DNA of 64,000 nt from Rhizobium sp. CSW-27 (GCF_018760785.1 NZ_JAHHZO010000015.1:1-64000), one strand, 5' to 3'; positions 50,493 to 59,620 are shown, counted from the first letter of the stretch. Numbers and translations are program-made. Notes: a model not told the origin generated them from the letters alone.

Positions 50493-53400
50493 TCTTCATT
50501 CTCACAGGTGTCGGAACGGCGGAGTCCGTGTCTTCCGCGGAAGGTTCTTTCGTACGGGACAGCTCTTGCCATAGGAGGCTTGCAAGGATCTGAATCCGTT
50601 GGGCATCGCCCTGTGGAAGCCAATCCGTGAAGGTTTCCATCTTTTTTTGATCCGCGGCGTCCAGATCGATTGGGTGAAGGACCCGCACAAGATCTCTCCC
50701 GTCACCACGGGTTATGTTCAGGCGGATCGCTTCGGCGTCAGGTCGATCCTCGGATGTCGAGAATGCCGTGCTCTCGACCTTTGCGAACAACTCGGCGAGC
50801 GCTGCAATCTCCTCGGTAAATCGCGCTTCATCTCCTGGCATCCAGCGAGCAGGGGGCTTGGCCACCACGAAACTTGCCAAAGATTCCGCCCAAGCTTCGT
50901 CATGCAAAGCGGGATCTCGCAGCCGAAGAGCAAATGCGCGCAAGCGCGGCTCGCGCGCAGCGAGAGAGACGCGGGCACCGCGAGACGCCAGAGCGATCCG
51001 GTCGAACTTCTCCGGATCTTGACCGGCTGCCTCGCTCGTCCTCTTGATAATGCGTGCAATCAGATCCGCATAAGTGTTCTGAAGCTCCTGCACCGCATCT
51101 GTAAATCGACTGATAAACTCTTCAACCGAACTTTCATCCGCCTCATCGATCCGGAAAATCGGCAGACCACACGCGTTGGGTAAGTCGGCGAAAAGCAGTG
51201 TTGCCGGTTCGCGAGCCGATAGAAGGGCGTCACGCACCGCGAGCGTTGTCGGAGACAAGCCTTTCGCTTTCCTCGTATACTCTGGGAGCTTTGCGGCGAA
51301 TTGGCAAAGCTCGGTAACAACGTCCAATAGGACGGGCTGACGACCCTCTATTCCCGCGGCGAACAGGGTAGCAAGACGTGTAAACACGCTTGAGCGCACA
51401 CCCTCGACGCTGCAATGCTGGATTTCGAAAGCCTGCGGCGCTTTGATAAGGCGCAGGAACTCCATGGCACCGAATCTCGGAAGGAATGTCCCGTTTTCAT
51501 AAATAGCCAGTTCGTGGCTATGAACCCTCACCACAACCGCCAGAAGGATAGGCGCCAGTCCATCGCGCACGCCGTAAGGGCGGCTCGAGAGCCGAGCGAG
51601 GATATCTGTGACCGTAACCCTACAACCCTTTCCTGCCTTAATCATATTGACGATTTCGGCGAGGCTGGGCTCCAGATGTAGCGGATCATTCGAAGCTTGG
51701 GGAATCTGCAACGTAAAGCTCTCGCCATCCGCGACATGGAGCGCGCCCTTCTGAAGTACCGAAAGATACATCGATTTTTCAGGCGGAGCTTTTCGCTGAT
51801 CGATCCCCAAAAGCGGCATCTCGGGTGCTTTGAACAGACCCTCGATCAGACGCATTCGCGCCGAAGCTGCGGCGCTGCTCAAGACGTTACGATTGATCAA
51901 CTCGTTGGTGACTCGAGGGCTCAGCGGATAAAGCTCGTTGCAAAGCTGAGAGACAATCTTTGGCAGGTTGCCGGTCGCTTCAAAGGTTCTGCCAGCATAG
52001 ATCCATTCCATTCCAGACTTGCCGTCGATCTTCGTTAACTCGGCAAATTGGGCAAGCAGCGCTTGGTGTGTCCTTGCGATCTGACGTTTGACCTCAGCTG
52101 AGGCGAAATCATCGCTCGACAGATCCGGCGTATTGGCTTCAACCCAGCGCCAGACCATGACGTCTCGGAGATAGGAGGCAAGCTGCCAGACTGGACCGGG
52201 CACGGCAACCAAGATCGCGGGATTGTCGGAAATGGGCGAGGCGGCTGAGATTTCGCGCGCAATCTGCTGCTGATCTTTTTGGTCGGCAAGCGCCACGATG
52301 ATCAGACCGTCAGCGTTTGTCACCTTATTAGCTGCCTTGGCAACATCTTCAGCCGTCGCGTAGCGCAGCTCGAAATACCGCATTGTGCCTGTTTCGAGAT
52401 AATGACGGCGCGCAAGCACCATCTCACTGTCCAGTATCTCGGTAAGTGCCGGTGCGACAGCTTCGATCTCACCAACGGCTCGCTTCGCAGCATTAAACGA
52501 AGCTGTGAGATTTATGCTGGAGCTTGGCCAAAGGCGAAAAGCTCCCGAGCCGCCGCGCTCAAACAACAGGCCCTCGCGGACAAGACCGTTGATTGCGGCA
52601 TCGACGTCGCCTGCGCCCGAAAAGCAGGCGGCTAGCGAGCGGTAAGTCGGAAGCAAGTCATCAGAATCCAGCAGATTGAGGAGCCCGACAGCCTTTAGAA
52701 TTTTGAGTTTGAACGGATCGATGTCCACACAGCTATCGATTGTTGCGACGATCCGAAGCCATTGGCTCTGGTAGTTTCCGGCCGAAACGCGATGTCCAAA
52801 GGAAGCGCGGACGTAATCGTAGAACCGCGCTGCGTCGAACCAGTCTTCACCCACCGGTGTGGTGGCGGCAAATGCCTGTAACGCCATCGGCTCGCTCGAT
52901 AAGAGAAAGCCAAAGAGGGACCGTTCGCTCTGTCCGAAGCGCGAGAAGAACCGCACCATGATCGGAAGAAGGGTCGGGTGTAGTGGGTAGAAGCGAGCGG
53001 GTTCGATCGCGAAGCCGCGTCCACCAAGCCACCCGACCTGCCGGGCCAACTCAAGCGCCGCATTCGCTTGCGTCCGAACCGTTATCGGAAGGGCGGCATC
53101 ATCAACACCCAGCGCCCCGGCAACAAGGGCGGCGGAATGGACCAGCGGCTGATCGAAGACGATTTCCTCAAATCGGCCAGCCACCTTGTCCCATTCGTGG
53201 CGCAGTGCAAGCGGGAGCCGTTCTGCGTAGGCCTGGAAGCCCTGATGCAGGACGCCGACCAACAAGAGGGGGCTGGTGTTGCTGCGAGCCGCCAACTCTG
53301 CAAGCCGTTGCAGCGCAAAGACATCTTCGTGGTCGGGGTTCAGGGCCGCATGCTCAAGAAGCTTACCCAGCTCATCGATGATCAGTAGCAGTCCGAGGTT

Positions 53401-53934
53401 CCGCTCTGCCGCGCGCTTGATCATCGCAGAAACAAGCTGCTCCAGCGATCGGACCGAGCCGGTCGTTTCACAAGCTTCCAACGCCGCTTCCATGCGGGAA
53501 TTCAGAAAATCCTTTAAGCCTGGATCAGCTATGCTTTCGCGCACTGCGCGAGCCACGGCCGTCGGGATACTTTCTCGACTTCCCGTTACCAAAACAGGAA
53601 CGAACCGTTGAACGGTGTCGGAGGGATGCCAGCCGATACTGTTCGCGACCTGTTGAGCATCCTTTGCTGTCGGATCCGACAGCAGGCGAGCCAACACCAA
53701 CGCCATCGACGACTTCCCGACACCGTAGTCGCCGGTGATACGCCATGCACGTCGCTTAGAACCGTCACGGACACTCGCCAATATCTGAAGCAAGGCGTCT
53801 GCCATGGGTGGCGTGACGATATAATTCTCCAGCGCAGATGCGTCCAAGAAGTCCTTCTCGATTTGGACAGATCGAAGGAAGCGGCCGGGGATGGAGAAAA
53901 TCTCAGAGATGGTTACAGTGCTCGGCTCAAGCAT
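50482..53934 (-). CDS. sspC: SspC, large P-loop ATPase
   Basis: A 1150-residue ATPase. Walker A lies near the start, ITGDYGVGKSSMA (G68-S75), and Walker B is GLLLIIDELGKLLEHA (about residue 190). The rest is a long helical chain with no recognised catalytic motif, as in the large ATPases of BREX, Dnd and Ssp systems. SspC provides ATPase activity for single-strand phosphorothioation. The ATG at 53934 lies within the end of sspB, with GAGG upstream; an in-frame ATG five codons earlier is less likely. The adjacent DUF4007 and PP-loop genes identify the set. Confidence 0.85.
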   Translation of the reverse strand: MLEPSTVTISEIFSIPGRFLRSVQIEKDFLDASALENYIVTPPMADALLQILASVRDGSKRRAWRITGDYGVGKSSMALVLARLLSDPTAKDAQQVANSIGWHPSDTVQRFVPVLVTGSRESIPTAVARAVRESIADPGLKDFLNSRMEAALEACETTGSVRSLEQLVSAMIKRAAERNLGLLLIIDELGKLLEHAALNPDHEDVFALQRLAELAARSNTSPLLLVGVLHQGFQAYAERLPLALRHEWDKVAGRFEEIVFDQPLVHSAALVAGALGVDDAALPITVRTQANAALELARQVGWLGGRGFAIEPARFYPLHPTLLPIMVRFFSRFGQSERSLFGFLLSSEPMALQAFAATTPVGEDWFDAARFYDYVRASFGHRVSAGNYQSQWLRIVATIDSCVDIDPFKLKILKAVGLLNLLDSDDLLPTYRSLAACFSGAGDVDAAINGLVREGLLFERGGSGAFRLWPSSSINLTASFNAAKRAVGEIEAVAPALTEILDSEMVLARRHYLETGTMRYFELRYATAEDVAKAANKVTNADGLIIVALADQKDQQQIAREISAASPISDNPAILVAVPGPVWQLASYLRDVMVWRWVEANTPDLSSDDFASAEVKRQIARTHQALLAQFAELTKIDGKSGMEWIYAGRTFEATGNLPKIVSQLCNELYPLSPRVTNELINRNVLSSAAASARMRLIEGLFKAPEMPLLGIDQRKAPPEKSMYLSVLQKGALHVADGESFTLQIPQASNDPLHLEPSLAEIVNMIKAGKGCRVTVTDILARLSSRPYGVRDGLAPILLAVVVRVHSHELAIYENGTFLPRFGAMEFLRLIKAPQAFEIQHCSVEGVRSSVFTRLATLFAAGIEGRQPVLLDVVTELCQFAAKLPEYTRKAKGLSPTTLAVRDALLSAREPATLLFADLPNACGLPIFRIDEADESSVEEFISRFTDAVQELQNTYADLIARIIKRTSEAAGQDPEKFDRIALASRGARVSLAAREPRLRAFALRLRDPALHDEAWAESLASFVVAKPPARWMPGDEARFTEEIAALAELFAKVESTAFSTSEDRPDAEAIRLNITRGDGRDLVRVLHPIDLDAADQKKMETFTDWLPQGDAQRIQILASLLWQELSRTKEPSAEDTDSAVPTPVRMKNDN

Positions 53935-54877
53935 CGACGGCTGCCTCATTCGTGTAAATGGCTCGAGCGTCTGCCCTGACCGGGCCTTCGCGGGTCAACA
54001 GCCCTTGAATGGCCGAAGGACGGTAGGTGAAGCCGTATCGTGGATCGAGAGAAAGGCGTTCAAGCCGTGCGCGAATGTCGTCCTCGGGGAGCTTGAACGA
54101 TTGCCCAGGCGCGCCCGCTGCTGAAAGAATCTGCCGGATCGGTATCGTCCTCTCGCCAGGCGCCGTCCGCTCCCAGTAATCCAGAACTGCGTAAGCAAAA
54201 AGTTCGTCGGGAATGCTATCCTTGGGCTCGTTCCGAAACGCATAGACGGCCTCCCAGCGACCGCCTTCGCTTCGGCGCTCTCCGGTCTGCTGGAGGAGCC
54301 GCAACTCGACCAGGGGGCCATCCAGAGAATCTTCAATGCCCGACCTTGAGCCGCGCGCTGAAAGATACGTATGCAGAAAGACGTCCAGGTGCTGGCTCAA
54401 TGTGATTTCTGAGTGGCTATGCCCCAGCCGTTGCGAAAGTCGGGCAAATGCTGCCAATGCTTCAGACCGCGAAAACTCGGCGTAAGGCCAGGCACCGAGC
54501 AAATAGTGCCAAGCAAAGAGCGCCGGCGTGGCGACCGAGGAAAGGTTCCAGTGAAGCAGCCAGAGTGTTCTTGCATCTTCGAGATACGGATCGCAGCCGT
54601 CGCTTCCAAATACGGTGTGGCCCAGGTCCGTGATTTCGTGTCTGCGCTCGGGAGTCGGGCGGGCAATGCCCATTGCATCGACCCAGAAACGCAATGCCCG
54701 AACCATGTTTTTACCGATTCCGAGCTCGACCATCGCAGCATCTTCATCGTAGAAAATCGTGGCATCTGCAGTGATGGCTCGATACGCCTTAGGCAGCCAA
54801 GCGTACCGGCATGCAAAGGTTTCATGGCCGGAAAATCGATAATTGAGTTGGCCTTCGGCAGTGGAAATATCAAACAT
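53927..54877 (-). CDS. sspB: SspB, DUF4007 protein (DNA nickase of phosphorothioation)
   Basis: A 316-residue DUF4007 protein: NYRFSGHETFACRYAWLPKA near the start, ELGIGKNMVRALRFWVDAMG, and WLLHWNLSSVATPALFAWHY. These are family hallmarks. SspB is reported to nick one DNA strand so that sulfur can be put into the backbone in single-stranded fashion; it is the member that separates Ssp from Dnd systems. It overlaps sspA upstream and sspC downstream by 8 bases each. Confidence 0.88.
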   Translation of the reverse strand: MFDISTAEGQLNYRFSGHETFACRYAWLPKAYRAITADATIFYDEDAAMVELGIGKNMVRALRFWVDAMGIARPTPERRHEITDLGHTVFGSDGCDPYLEDARTLWLLHWNLSSVATPALFAWHYLLGAWPYAEFSRSEALAAFARLSQRLGHSHSEITLSQHLDVFLHTYLSARGSRSGIEDSLDGPLVELRLLQQTGERRSEGGRWEAVYAFRNEPKDSIPDELFAYAVLDYWERTAPGERTIPIRQILSAAGAPGQSFKLPEDDIRARLERLSLDPRYGFTYRPSAIQGLLTREGPVRADARAIYTNEAAVDA

Positions 54878-56063
54878 CGATGTCCTCGGAAAAAGCGGTA
54901 CGAACGTCGTGGATAGCCTGAGCTATTTGGACAGCTGCGAGTTCAATGTCGCTGGCCGTCGTGGTGCGGCCTAATCCCATCCGCAAGCAGCTATCGATAC
55001 GGGAATGCGGCAATCGCATGGCCCTCAACACATGCGAGGGTTCCTGCGCGCCCGTATTGCAGGCCGAACCGGTTGAGATCGACACCTTGCCTCTCAGGTG
55101 GCTCAAAACGACGTCATTGAGCGCCCCGGGTGCGGAAACGTGCAGGTTGTGAGGCAGGCGGGCCGCTTCGTCGCCATTCACGACCAAGCCGGGAACCAAG
55201 TGGAGGAGGCGCTGCTGGAGCAAATCTCGCAGCTGCGAGAGCCGACGGCTCTCCGCCTCGCCCTCAAGCTCCATCAGCTCACAGGCGGAGCCCAAAGCCG
55301 CGATGCCGCTGACATTGGGCGTCGGATGGTGAGCACCCTGGAGACCGAATACTGACGCGCGCTCGAAAACCGGAGAAACGAGCGCACCAATACCCTTCGG
55401 GCTGTAGATCTTATGGCCGCTCAAAACGACGTAAGCGGCGTTCAACTCCTCCAGATCGATAGGCATCCGACCAACAGCCTGGGTAGCGTCGATAAGGACA
55501 TTCGCGCCGTGTTCGTGTGCCTCTCGAACGATTTCATCGACAGGATAGATCGTACCGACCTCGTTATTTGCGGCCATCACGCACACCAAGTCGATGCCAG
55601 TTTGGAGCACGCGCTTATATCCAGATCGATCGAGCCGAGCTTTTTCATCGACTTCAATCCACGTTACTGCGGCCAAACCCAAGCGTTCCGCACGCAATGC
55701 GGTATCGATGACGGCCTTGTGCTCAACCCGGCTTACCGCAATTTTGAGTGGAGAATGATGGGTCGCGATCGAATGGGAAATCGCGAGCTGAATTGCCTCG
55801 GTGGAACCAGAGGTGAAATATACGTCATCGGGTTCGGCTCGCAAAAGGCGAGCGACTTTGTCTCTTGCCTCCGCCACCGCAGACGCCGCATGCTCACCAT
55901 GGATGTTCTCCACGCCGTTCGCGTTCCCGAATTCCTCGACCATCATTCGAATTGCAACCTCGGCAACTCTCGGATCAACGGGAGTGGTTGCATGATGATC
56001 GAGGTACACCGCAGTCCGCTGCGCCACAGGGGCCTGTTTGGTGGGTAGGCTGTAATTATTCAT
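54870..56063 (-). CDS. sspA: SspA, cysteine desulfurase (IscS/NifS family)
   Basis: A 397-residue PLP enzyme. It has YLDHHATTPVDPRV near the start, the PLP lysine K218 in LSGHKIYSPKGIG, the PLP-stacking VEHKAV (His near 115) and the catalytic Cys C335 in STGSACNTGAQEPSHVL. It takes sulfur from L-cysteine and passes it on. Linked in one overlapping operon with DUF4007, ATPase and PP-loop genes, it serves DNA phosphorothioation rather than Fe-S cluster supply. The start overlaps the XRE gene by 8 bases. Confidence 0.9.
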   Translation of the reverse strand: MNNYSLPTKQAPVAQRTAVYLDHHATTPVDPRVAEVAIRMMVEEFGNANGVENIHGEHAASAVAEARDKVARLLRAEPDDVYFTSGSTEAIQLAISHSIATHHSPLKIAVSRVEHKAVIDTALRAERLGLAAVTWIEVDEKARLDRSGYKRVLQTGIDLVCVMAANNEVGTIYPVDEIVREAHEHGANVLIDATQAVGRMPIDLEELNAAYVVLSGHKIYSPKGIGALVSPVFERASVFGLQGAHHPTPNVSGIAALGSACELMELEGEAESRRLSQLRDLLQQRLLHLVPGLVVNGDEAARLPHNLHVSAPGALNDVVLSHLRGKVSISTGSACNTGAQEPSHVLRAMRLPHSRIDSCLRMGLGRTTTASDIELAAVQIAQAIHDVRTAFSEDIDV

Positions 56064-56364
56064 GAAAGGATGCCCTTATCGAGCCAGAACATCCCTGCGG
56101 CGAATTGCGAATACTGATATCGACCTCGCAGCCCAGTTGCACCAACCAGCGGAGAAGTTGATCGGCGCTCACGCTCTCGGTTCGACCAGATAATATTTTG
56201 GAAAGTGTAGGCTGATCGGTCGAGCAAAGCTTTGCAGTCCGGGTCTGGCTCAACCCGGAATCTGCGACAACACGAGCGAGGATACCGCGCAGATCCGCGC
56301 GAAGGACATGTGCCGCCTCTGCAGACGAGGGAACGAACAAGGCTTCCGAAGCAGCATTTTTCAT
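56056..56364 (-). CDS. XRE family regulator of the ssp operon
   Basis: A 102-residue protein with a C-terminal XRE/HigA-like helix-turn-helix: GLSQTRTAKLCSTDQPTLSK, then ILSGRTESVSADQLLRWLVQ. The ATG at 56364 with AGGGA just upstream is chosen over the frame start at 56496, whose first 44 residues match nothing. It leads the ssp operon and overlaps sspA, so it very likely controls it. A near-perfect 18-bp palindrome upstream is the likely operator, placed so that it could also control the divergent gene pair. Confidence 0.83.
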   Translation of the reverse strand: MKNAASEALFVPSSAEAAHVLRADLRGILARVVADSGLSQTRTAKLCSTDQPTLSKILSGRTESVSADQLLRWLVQLGCEVDISIRNSPQGCSGSIRASFHE

Positions 56365-56396
56365 TCCCTGTAGTCCCCACTTGATTCGTTTGTGAT

Positions 56397-56414
56397 TATG
56401 GGAAATTTTCCATA
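56397..56414. promoter_or_regulatory. Near-perfect 18-bp palindrome in the divergent ssp promoter region
   Basis: TATGGGAAATTTTCCATA reads the same on both strands except for one base pair. It lies 33 bases upstream of the XRE start and about 105 bases from the divergent hydrolase-like gene. It is the best operator candidate for the XRE protein. Confidence 0.6.
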
Positions 56415-56518
56415 GGGACAGCAAGCAGAGATTGGTAGTAATGTCCTTCTCTCCACAACTGTTGTGACACTTTGTCAGAAGACCGGGCCGCGGCAACAGA
56501 GGAGCATACCGACTATCA

Positions 56519-57118
56519 ATGAGCGATGATCGATTTGCTTCTTACCGCGAGCTTGCAGCGGTATATATGCCAGGTGACCACTTCGATGTGTCAGTCAGGA
56601 CTGGTGCTACCAAACCGTCCGTGCTGATCATGGCGCCGCACGGGGGTAAAATCGAGATCCGCACTGCCGAGATCGCGTGCGCAACGGCAGCGCACGAATA
56701 CTCGTGTTATCTGTTCCAGGCAAAGCTCCCGGCAAACAATCGAGTAGAAATGCATATCGCGTCCGAGGTCTATGACGTGCCGGAGGCCCTGAATGCGGTC
56801 AAGACAGCCGATCTGGTGATCGCACTGCACGGCCGACGAGACGGTGATGACGCCAAAAGGACATGGATGGGTGGATTAGACCGGGACCTATCCAAACACA
56901 TCGGTGACATGCTCCAAGAAAGGGGATTTCCTGTTCTATTCGCCCCCCCAAAATTCAAGGGCATACACCCCAACAACATTTGCAACCGGGGGACCAAGAA
57001 GGCTGGTGTTCAGCTAGAAATCCCGTTGTCACTCCGCGAGGAATTCCGAAGAAGCCCCGAGCGCGAGGGCACGTTCGTCGCTTGCCTGAGAGAGGCCATC
57101 GCCTCGTACCTCGGATGA
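56519..57118 (+). CDS. Poly-gamma-glutamate hydrolase-like zinc enzyme (YjqB/PF05908 type)
   Basis: A 199-residue protein with the pattern of the phage-type gamma-PGA hydrolases: LIMAPHGGKIEIRTAEIA with H41 and E46, DLVIALHGRRDGD with H104, and NICNRGTKKAGVQLEIPLSL with E167. H41, E46 and H104 would bind zinc and E167 act in catalysis, as in zinc carboxypeptidase-like folds. No signal peptide is visible, so it works inside the cell, where poly-gamma-glutamate is not expected; the true substrate is unknown. It is divergent from the ssp operon and is followed after 78 bases by the nuclease-like gene. Confidence 0.8.
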   Translation: MSDDRFASYRELAAVYMPGDHFDVSVRTGATKPSVLIMAPHGGKIEIRTAEIACATAAHEYSCYLFQAKLPANNRVEMHIASEVYDVPEALNAVKTADLVIALHGRRDGDDAKRTWMGGLDRDLSKHIGDMLQERGFPVLFAPPKFKGIHPNNICNRGTKKAGVQLEIPLSLREEFRRSPEREGTFVACLREAIASYLG

Positions 57119-57196
57119 AGCAACTCACGTCCGGCCGACCCTTTTACGGTCATCAGCGATTTGTGTTCGAGATCTTATTCCGCTTGCCGAGAGGCT

Positions 57197-58576
57197 ATGG
57201 GGGCTTGCTTGAGCCGTCTTCTTGAATTTCCACCGGACATGTATGAGCTCCACGAGGACGAGCCGCGCCTCTTCGGTCACAACGAGGACTTAAAGCGCTA
57301 TGTCGAGCACCTAAAATCAGCCATGGGTCAAGTGGAATGGCGTGTTCGGAGAGACGCCACTGCAAAGCGGTTTTACCAATCGCTTGTCGGCGAGAACCCA
57401 GAGCCTGCAGGAATGGGGAGATATTTTGACAATAGGGATTTGTTCGCCTGGTATCTTTTTCTTGGTGAAGCGTTCAACGATCATCCTCAAAACTACGAAG
57501 TCGTTTACGGATGCAGAGTAATTCCGGTACTGTCAGCATTAGGGCGAAATCTGGACAACTTGGAGCGCGTGACTGGATACAGCGATCGGCTCAATCGATT
57601 AATATTCAAAGAACGATCTCAGCCCAACGGGGGCCTGTTCGAGTTCTTGGTGGCGGCAAAATATGTCAGCGAAGGATACGAGGTTGCTTTTCACCCCGAA
57701 AAGCCAGGACGCCGGCGCACGCACGATCTCGACGTTAAGCGCGGCGGGGATTGTTTTGCCATCGAATGCAAGCGAATGGAGGCAGGTCAGTACCATGAGA
57801 AAGAACGAGCTGCGATGCGGGGCCTTTGGAAGCCAGCGTCTCAAGCTCTTGTTCGTACGGGTGACTCCTATTGCTTTGACCTGACATTCAAAACAGAGGT
57901 TGAAACTATTCCCGTCGACTACCTGCGGAGGGTTGCGCTTAGGTTCATCGAACGTGATGCCGACAATGAGATAATTTACGACGATGTCTCTTACGGAACC
58001 TTGAGAAAACTGGACCTTGGTCCCTTACAGTCGGCGCTCGCGGACTCTTCGTGGATGCACCCTGGGCCGAAATACAACAATCTTCTTCTCGGCTCCTACC
58101 GCCGATATGAAAGCCTCCTTCTAGCCCACAAAGTGAGATTTAGCCCGAACCCCCATTTTATCGATGCGATTGATCAGGCGGTCGCGCTGAGGTGGGCCTG
58201 CGCTTCGGAAGCGGCAATCGATAAAAGGGCGCGTGACGTCATTGGCAAACTAGTTGAAGCGAATGATCAGCTTCCTGAAGGTGTCTCCGGTATCGTTCAT
58301 ATCGGGTTCGAAGCTCTCGGCGGTGATGCTGTTGAGCAGCGTCGCTTCGAGATAATTAAGGCGAGTGTGTCGGCCTTCGATACCCGAGGAAAGCCACTAG
58401 ACTACGTGTTCTGCCACTACTTTTCTCCCGAAGCGTCTATTGATGAAGCATGGGCAATTGACGAGACCACCCATTATCATAAGAAGCGGCCGGGGCCCTT
58501 GCCACTTACGCACCTTTCATTGGTAACGCCGCAAGATGTGCCTTTCGATGCTGGCGTTCACTGGCGCCGTTCTTGA
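57197..58576 (+). CDS. Hypothetical protein with PD-(D/E)XK nuclease-like pattern
   Basis: A 459-residue protein I cannot assign to a named family. The middle has the layout of a PD-(D/E)XK nuclease: E149 in GLFEFLVAAKYVSEGYEVAF, D177/D179 in THDLDVKRGGD, and the ExK motif E190-C191-K192 in FAIECKRMEAG. Flanking regions are helical. The ATG at 57197 follows GAGAGG; the frame start at 57161 lacks a ribosome binding site. It is co-directional with the PGA-hydrolase-like gene and close to the ssp operon, so it may be a restriction effector. AT content is somewhat higher than in the tra genes, which fits recent transfer. Confidence 0.65.
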   Translation: MGACLSRLLEFPPDMYELHEDEPRLFGHNEDLKRYVEHLKSAMGQVEWRVRRDATAKRFYQSLVGENPEPAGMGRYFDNRDLFAWYLFLGEAFNDHPQNYEVVYGCRVIPVLSALGRNLDNLERVTGYSDRLNRLIFKERSQPNGGLFEFLVAAKYVSEGYEVAFHPEKPGRRRTHDLDVKRGGDCFAIECKRMEAGQYHEKERAAMRGLWKPASQALVRTGDSYCFDLTFKTEVETIPVDYLRRVALRFIERDADNEIIYDDVSYGTLRKLDLGPLQSALADSSWMHPGPKYNNLLLGSYRRYESLLLAHKVRFSPNPHFIDAIDQAVALRWACASEAAIDKRARDVIGKLVEANDQLPEGVSGIVHIGFEALGGDAVEQRRFEIIKASVSAFDTRGKPLDYVFCHYFSPEASIDEAWAIDETTHYHKKRPGPLPLTHLSLVTPQDVPFDAGVHWRRS

Positions 58577-58990
58577 GGTTTTGGCTAAGGTCCACCTTGT
58601 GACGATCGAACGTCCACCCTGTGGAATGATGGACAGGTCATCAGTCGCATCCGGTTGCGGTCCCCGCACTTCTTGAAGCGCGGATTACCAAATCAACGCA
58701 CGATGACTAACCCTCTGAAAAAAATCATTTCTCTGAAAGAACTAACGAGGCGCCGGTTCGAGTCCTTTCAAGGCGAAGACGCCCGAATGGTATTTTCTCG
58801 AGCCATATGCGGCTCGTGCGTCACGACCGCTTCGCGCCTCCATATCGGTCGTTCCCGTCGTCGTTTGTCGTTCCTGAAAGCGGCCATAGTCCGCAGCGAC
58901 AACTCGTCGCCTTCGCGCCAACACCGGTCATTGCGTCGGCTCAGAAAGTCTCTAGTGTTTGAAAACACCCCCGACTAAGGAACGTCTCGG
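58577..58990. other. Gene-free stretch with a short direct repeat
   Basis: GTCCACCTTGTG (58590-58601) and GTCCACCCTGTG (58612-58623) are direct copies with 11 of 12 identities, 22 bases apart (two helical turns). Further on I see no gene; the plus frame 58655-58978 has no ribosome binding site or domain. A GGTTCGAGTCC string near 58756 recalls a tRNA T-arm but the flanks do not fold as a tRNA. Confidence 0.45.
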
Positions 58991-59620
58991 ATGCCGTCGC
59001 TTGAAGTCTTGCTCGCATTTGCCGCCACTACGGCCGTATTCGCATTCATTCCGGGACCGGCGATGCTCTATGCCGCAGCACGTACCATGGCAGGCGGCCG
59101 ACGCGCGGGGTTGTGGGCAGTGCTAGGCATTCACCTGGGCGCTTATGTACACGTCGTCGCTGCGGCAGCAGGGTTATCCGCGCTTTTCCATGCGGTCCCT
59201 GTGGCTTACACGACCGTCAAACTGGCGGGCGCTCTCTATCTGATCTGGCTTGGCATCTCGATGTTCCGAGCACCACCGCCATCTGATGGCGTGCCAGATG
59301 TGCCACCCACGTCCGCAAAGAAAGCATTCCTCCAAAGCATCGCCGTTGAAGTGCTGAACCCAAAGACGGCGATCTTCTTCATGGCGTTTCTCCCTCAATT
59401 TGTGGATGGCGATGGAGGCCTGCCACTTTGGGCGCAGCTCGCCATACTTGGAGCCACAGTCAACGCCACCTTCACCTTCGCAGATGTCGTTTGCGTCTTT
59501 CTCGCTGGGCTCATCATGACGAGGCTGAAGGGCTCCGGTGCGGTGCAGAAGCTGCTTCAACGCGCTGGTGGAACTGTGCTGGTAGGGCTGGGTTTGCAGG
59601 TCGCGATGCAGCGCACGTAA
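58991..59620 (+). CDS. LysE/RhtB family exporter
   Basis: A 209-residue inner-membrane protein with about six hydrophobic segments. Family landmarks are FIPGPAMLYAAARTMAGGRRAG (segment 1-2 loop) and SIAVEVLNPKTAIFFMAFLPQF. Members export amino acids or small related compounds such as homoserine lactone. It stands alone after the defence block. AAGGAACGTCTCGG provides a modest ribosome binding site. Substrate unknown. Confidence 0.92.
   Translation: MPSLEVLLAFAATTAVFAFIPGPAMLYAAARTMAGGRRAGLWAVLGIHLGAYVHVVAAAAGLSALFHAVPVAYTTVKLAGALYLIWLGISMFRAPPPSDGVPDVPPTSAKKAFLQSIAVEVLNPKTAIFFMAFLPQFVDGDGGLPLWAQLAILGATVNATFTFADVVCVFLAGLIMTRLKGSGAVQKLLQRAGGTVLVGLGLQVAMQRT

Noticed and set aside
54870..56063. 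Desulfurase as part of an Fe-S cluster (isc/suf) operon
   Set aside because: No scaffold, chaperone or Suf genes nearby; overlap with DUF4007, ATPase and PP-loop genes shows the phosphorothioation role.
49638..56063. Dnd (double-strand) phosphorothioation system
   Set aside because: A DUF4007 protein is present, DndB, DndD and DndE types are absent, and the PP-loop protein is much shorter than DndC.
58740..58785. tRNA-like string (GGTTCGAGTCC) suggesting an attachment site in a tRNA gene
   Set aside because: The flanking bases cannot form the T-stem or acceptor stem, and no anticodon arm is found upstream.
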